Translations under genes and position numbers: made by a program | Part shown: positions 6,707 to 8,410 of the stretch, in pieces | Layout of the letters: every line of letters starts with the position of its first letter | How positions within the stretch are numbered: position 1 is the first letter of the stretch | The notes under the pieces: model-generated | Seen by the model: only the letters and a program-made list of their open reading frames with translations | What the model was told of the DNA's origin: nothing | Database searches by the model: none | DNA from: Acidobacteriaceae bacterium | GTDB taxonomy: Bacteria; Acidobacteriota; Terriglobia; Terriglobales; Acidobacteriaceae | Length of the DNA stretch: 8,410 nt | Direction of reading: 5' to 3' | Assembly: GCA_003133425.1 (NCBI GenBank) | Contig: PKXI01000104.1 | Span: 1-8,410 of the forward strand

Positions 6707-6807
6707 TCGGCCATGTCCTGTTTCCGAACCTATAGAATAGCGGAGGCTTTCCGAACAGCAATGCCGGATATTCAAGGGGTTTGGCCGTTCAAAAGGCTGT
6801 CGCCGCA
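6707..6807 (+). repeat. ~100 bp dispersed repeat, copy 2
   Basis: This is the partner of the segment at 205-307, in inverted orientation. The shared block begins TCGGCCATGTCC and ends GTCGCCGCA. Differences cluster in two patches, about bases 33-40 and 52-64 of the element, while the flanking blocks (32 bases at one end, a central TTTCCGAAC, and TTCAAGGGGTTTGGCCGTT) are unchanged. The two copies lie about 6.4 kb apart and bracket the phosphoesterase, receptor and membrane-protein genes. Confidence 0.85.
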
Positions 6808-6820
6808 TACCGATGGCGGG

Positions 6821-6850
6821 TCTTTCGACTCCGCTTCGCTCCAGATGACA
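6821..6850 (-). repeat. Short repeat-like motif of the 'GAGCGAAGCGGAGTCGAA' type
   Basis: Read on the minus strand, this stretch is TGTCATCTGGAGCGAAGC followed by GGAGTCGAAAGA. I recall near-identical strings as very common between genes in Acidobacteriota and some other soil bacteria, where they give spurious ORFs reading CHLERS/CHPERSEAE. Only one copy is present here, so calling it a repeat rests on recollection. It lies 14 bases from repeat copy 2 and has no counterpart beside copy 1. Confidence 0.45.
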
Positions 6851-7239
6851 CTGCAGTCTGGTAGACCACCACGATGGCAACGCGAGGTTGAGGAGCGCGG
6901 GCGTTTGACCGGCGTTGCCTTTCCGCCGCGATAGTGAACGATAAGGGATTATCGCCCGCGTCGACCATCGGCACCTAAGACTTTCCGCAACCACTAGCTA
7001 GCGATGTCTGATCGGGCTGAAACAAAGCTACGCCCAAAAACCACTCGACGCCACGAACCACAGCACCGTTACTGACGATGCGGACGGCAATAGTGAATCA
7101 CGGCCGCGGCGATCGAGTGCTGGCTTCGCGCAGGAACGCCCCGACCTTAATGGGATTGAAGGCAAGTTGATGTACCATGTTGCTGTTCCGCTCGGATCCG
7201 TTAGGCGGAACACACGAGTTGCTTCCGTGCGGGCTGCTT

Positions 7240-7248
7240 GGAGGTGAT
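7240..7248 (+). promoter_or_regulatory. Very strong ribosome binding site of the integrase gene
   Basis: GGAGGTGAT matches the anti-Shine-Dalgarno sequence across nine bases and lies three bases before GTG 7252 (seven bases from the GGAGG core). It fixes the start at 7252 rather than at the upstream in-frame ATG at 7177. Confidence 0.85.
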
Positions 7249-7251
7249 CTC

Positions 7252-8286
7252 GTGGAACTATTCAGAAAGAACAAATCGAAGTATTACTGGTATGACTTCA
7301 CGGTACGTGGCGAGCGCTACCGCGGATCAACCAAGGAAACCAACGAAGCGAGAGCGCAAAAGTCTGCCGCTCTCAAACTCGCTGCTGTAATCAAGGGCAG
7401 CGACCCGCTAGACAAAAAGCCGCCCACACTTCGTGAATACTCGAAGGATTTCCTGCAATGGGTGGAAACGGGACGGCTCGAGTCCGACAGCCGCCGCTAT
7501 TACAGAAACGGCTGGCGATTGTTGGAGCAATTGAAAATCGCAGGAATGCGCATGGACCAGATCACAAAGGACGAGGTCGAGAAGCTCAAGTTTCCCGGCT
7601 CGGCCTCGAACGGCAACAACGCGCTGCGAACACTGCGCAGGATGTATTCGAAAGCCAAGGAGGACAAGCGGATCTTAGAGGTTCCCGACTTTGCGCTCTT
7701 CAAGGAACGCGGGCGGTCGCTCCGCCTGAACGATGAAGCGGAGAGGAGGCTGTCAGCGGTGGCCGAGCAGCCGCTGATGGACATCATCGTTGTGATGCGC
7801 GACACGGGAATGCGCAACGCCCGCGAACTCTACTGCATGCGAGTGGAGAACCTAGACTTCGATGCCGGGACGATCTTCACGCCGGATAGCAAGATAGAGT
7901 CCGGCCGTCGGTTCATCCCCATGAGCAGTCGCGTAAAGCAAATTCTCGAGGCGCGCTGTGCGGGACGGAGCGAGGGCTGGGTGTGGCCATCGCGTTACAA
8001 GGGAAAGCACATTGGGGAAGGGATGGTGTATCGGCAATGGGCGCGGGCGAGGCAAGCGGCTGGGCTGCCGCGCGAACTTGTCCTCTATTGTGCGCGCCAC
8101 GACTTTGGCAGCTTCGTGCTGGCAAAGACCGGAAATCTGAAAGCTGTGATGAACGCAATGGGCCACGGTGACGTAAGAAGCGCCATGGTCTACCAGCATC
8201 CAGAAGGGGAGATCATTCGCAACGCGCTAAACGCACGGCACATTCTGCGGCCCACCGTGCCCGACGACAACCAGGCAAGTGCTTGA
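7252..8286 (+). CDS. Tyrosine recombinase / phage-type integrase
   Basis: With the GTG start this is a 344-residue site-specific recombinase. It cuts and rejoins DNA through a 3'-phosphotyrosine link. An N-terminal beta-rich arm-binding-like segment covers about 8-30 (SKYYWYDFTVRGERYRG). A core-binding helical domain spans about 58-155. The catalytic domain follows with Arg188 (DTGMR), Lys214 (DSKIESGRRF), Arg282 and His283 (LYCARHDF), His305 (MGHGD) and the nucleophile Tyr314 (AMVYQHP). The first His of the usual HxxR motif is replaced by Tyr279. Length is normal for the family and the frame is intact. No excisionase, phage or conjugation gene, tRNA or obvious att site is visible within the window, so its element must extend beyond 8410 or be degraded. 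The 25 in-frame codons from ATG 7177 lack a ribosome site and are excluded. Confidence 0.93.
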   Translation: MELFRKNKSKYYWYDFTVRGERYRGSTKETNEARAQKSAALKLAAVIKGSDPLDKKPPTLREYSKDFLQWVETGRLESDSRRYYRNGWRLLEQLKIAGMRMDQITKDEVEKLKFPGSASNGNNALRTLRRMYSKAKEDKRILEVPDFALFKERGRSLRLNDEAERRLSAVAEQPLMDIIVVMRDTGMRNARELYCMRVENLDFDAGTIFTPDSKIESGRRFIPMSSRVKQILEARCAGRSEGWVWPSRYKGKHIGEGMVYRQWARARQAAGLPRELVLYCARHDFGSFVLAKTGNLKAVMNAMGHGDVRSAMVYQHPEGEIIRNALNARHILRPTVPDDNQASA

Positions 8287-8410
8287 ACCTAATCTGGATT
8301 GGTCCCCAGAGAGCCTTTCGAGGATGCTGATGCCGGATCAGTAGCCGCAATTTCGTCCCTGGAATTGCCCACAGAGGTTGTCTGAAGAGAACGGCGTTTG
8401 AACTAAGTCG
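8287..8410. other. Unassigned DNA after the integrase gene
   Basis: No gene is supported in these 124 bases. A small dyad, CTGAT/ATCAG around GCCGG (8328-8342), follows the integrase without a T-run. A minus-strand frame is open from the window edge to a TGA at 8338-8340, but it is too short to judge. Confidence 0.4.

Larger units (their letters stand above)
6573..7251. other. Non-coding gap with repeats between membrane protein and integrase genes
   Basis: No reading frame here looks like a real protein. The minus-strand frame through 6593-6994 is built largely from repeat sequence (it reads CHLERSGVERP across 6821-6850). Identified content is repeat copy 2 (6707-6807), a second repeat-like motif (6821-6850) and the integrase ribosome site. 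The membrane-protein gene has only a short stem, CATCG/CGATG at 6591-6604, downstream of its stop, with no T-run. From about 6851 to 7239 I see nothing recognisable: no tRNA and no clear promoter. Confidence 0.6.

Noticed and set aside
6593..6994. 133-aa minus-strand open frame
   Set aside because: It is composed of repeat sequence (CHLERSGVERP-type) with no protein-like character.
7177..7251. Upstream ATG start for the integrase
   Set aside because: It has no ribosome site, whereas GTG 7252 is preceded by an almost perfect nine-base Shine-Dalgarno match and begins at the conserved N-terminal segment.
6850..7251. Attachment site or tRNA beside the integrase
   Set aside because: I found no cloverleaf-like sequence and no direct repeat shared between this stretch and the DNA after 8286.
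1..8410. CRISPR array or tandem repeat system
   Set aside because: No regularly spaced direct repeats are visible. The only clear repeat is the inverted ~100 bp pair.

Overview
The window looks like a chromosomal segment from an Acidobacteriota bacterium, probably in or near the Terriglobia. This is inferred from three things: a very long Oar/CarboxypepD_reg-type TonB-dependent receptor, a one-pass membrane protein of a kind I recall as common in that phylum, and short multicopy intergenic repeats. No rRNA, tRNA or CRISPR is visible. The taxonomy rests on protein style, not on a marker gene.

Layout: (a) 1-113 may hold the 3' end of an unidentified + strand gene. (b) 205-307 is one copy of a ~100 bp repeat. 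(c) 446-1321 (-) encodes a secreted CPPED1-like metallophosphoesterase with a TTG start. (d) 1322-1460 holds a clear intrinsic terminator for the upstream receptor and a strong leader hairpin. (e) 1461-4832 (-) encodes a 1123-aa TonB-dependent receptor. (f) 4833-5246 is a divergent control region. It has a near-consensus sigma70 promoter on the + strand, a nested pair of dyads overlapping the predicted transcription start, and a ~210-nt leader with a possible upstream ORF and an attenuator-like element. (g) 5247-6572 (+) encodes a one-pass membrane protein with a predicted cytoplasmic DNA-binding-like domain and an extracytoplasmic C-terminal domain of unknown function. (h) 6573-7251 is non-coding and carries the second copy of the ~100 bp repeat, inverted relative to the first, plus a second repeat-like motif. 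(i) 7252-8286 (+) encodes a tyrosine recombinase/integrase with no other phage or conjugation genes in view.

The receptor, the phosphoesterase and the divergent membrane protein could form a nutrient-acquisition locus: import across the outer membrane, periplasmic dephosphorylation, and a membrane-bound sensor-regulator acting at the shared intergenic region. This grouping is inference from gene order only. The three-gene block is bracketed by the inverted repeat copies (about 89% identical by hand alignment), with the integrase just outside, so past rearrangement or mobilisation is possible. The most unusual features are the nested operator-like dyad at the + strand promoter and the inverted repeat pair.
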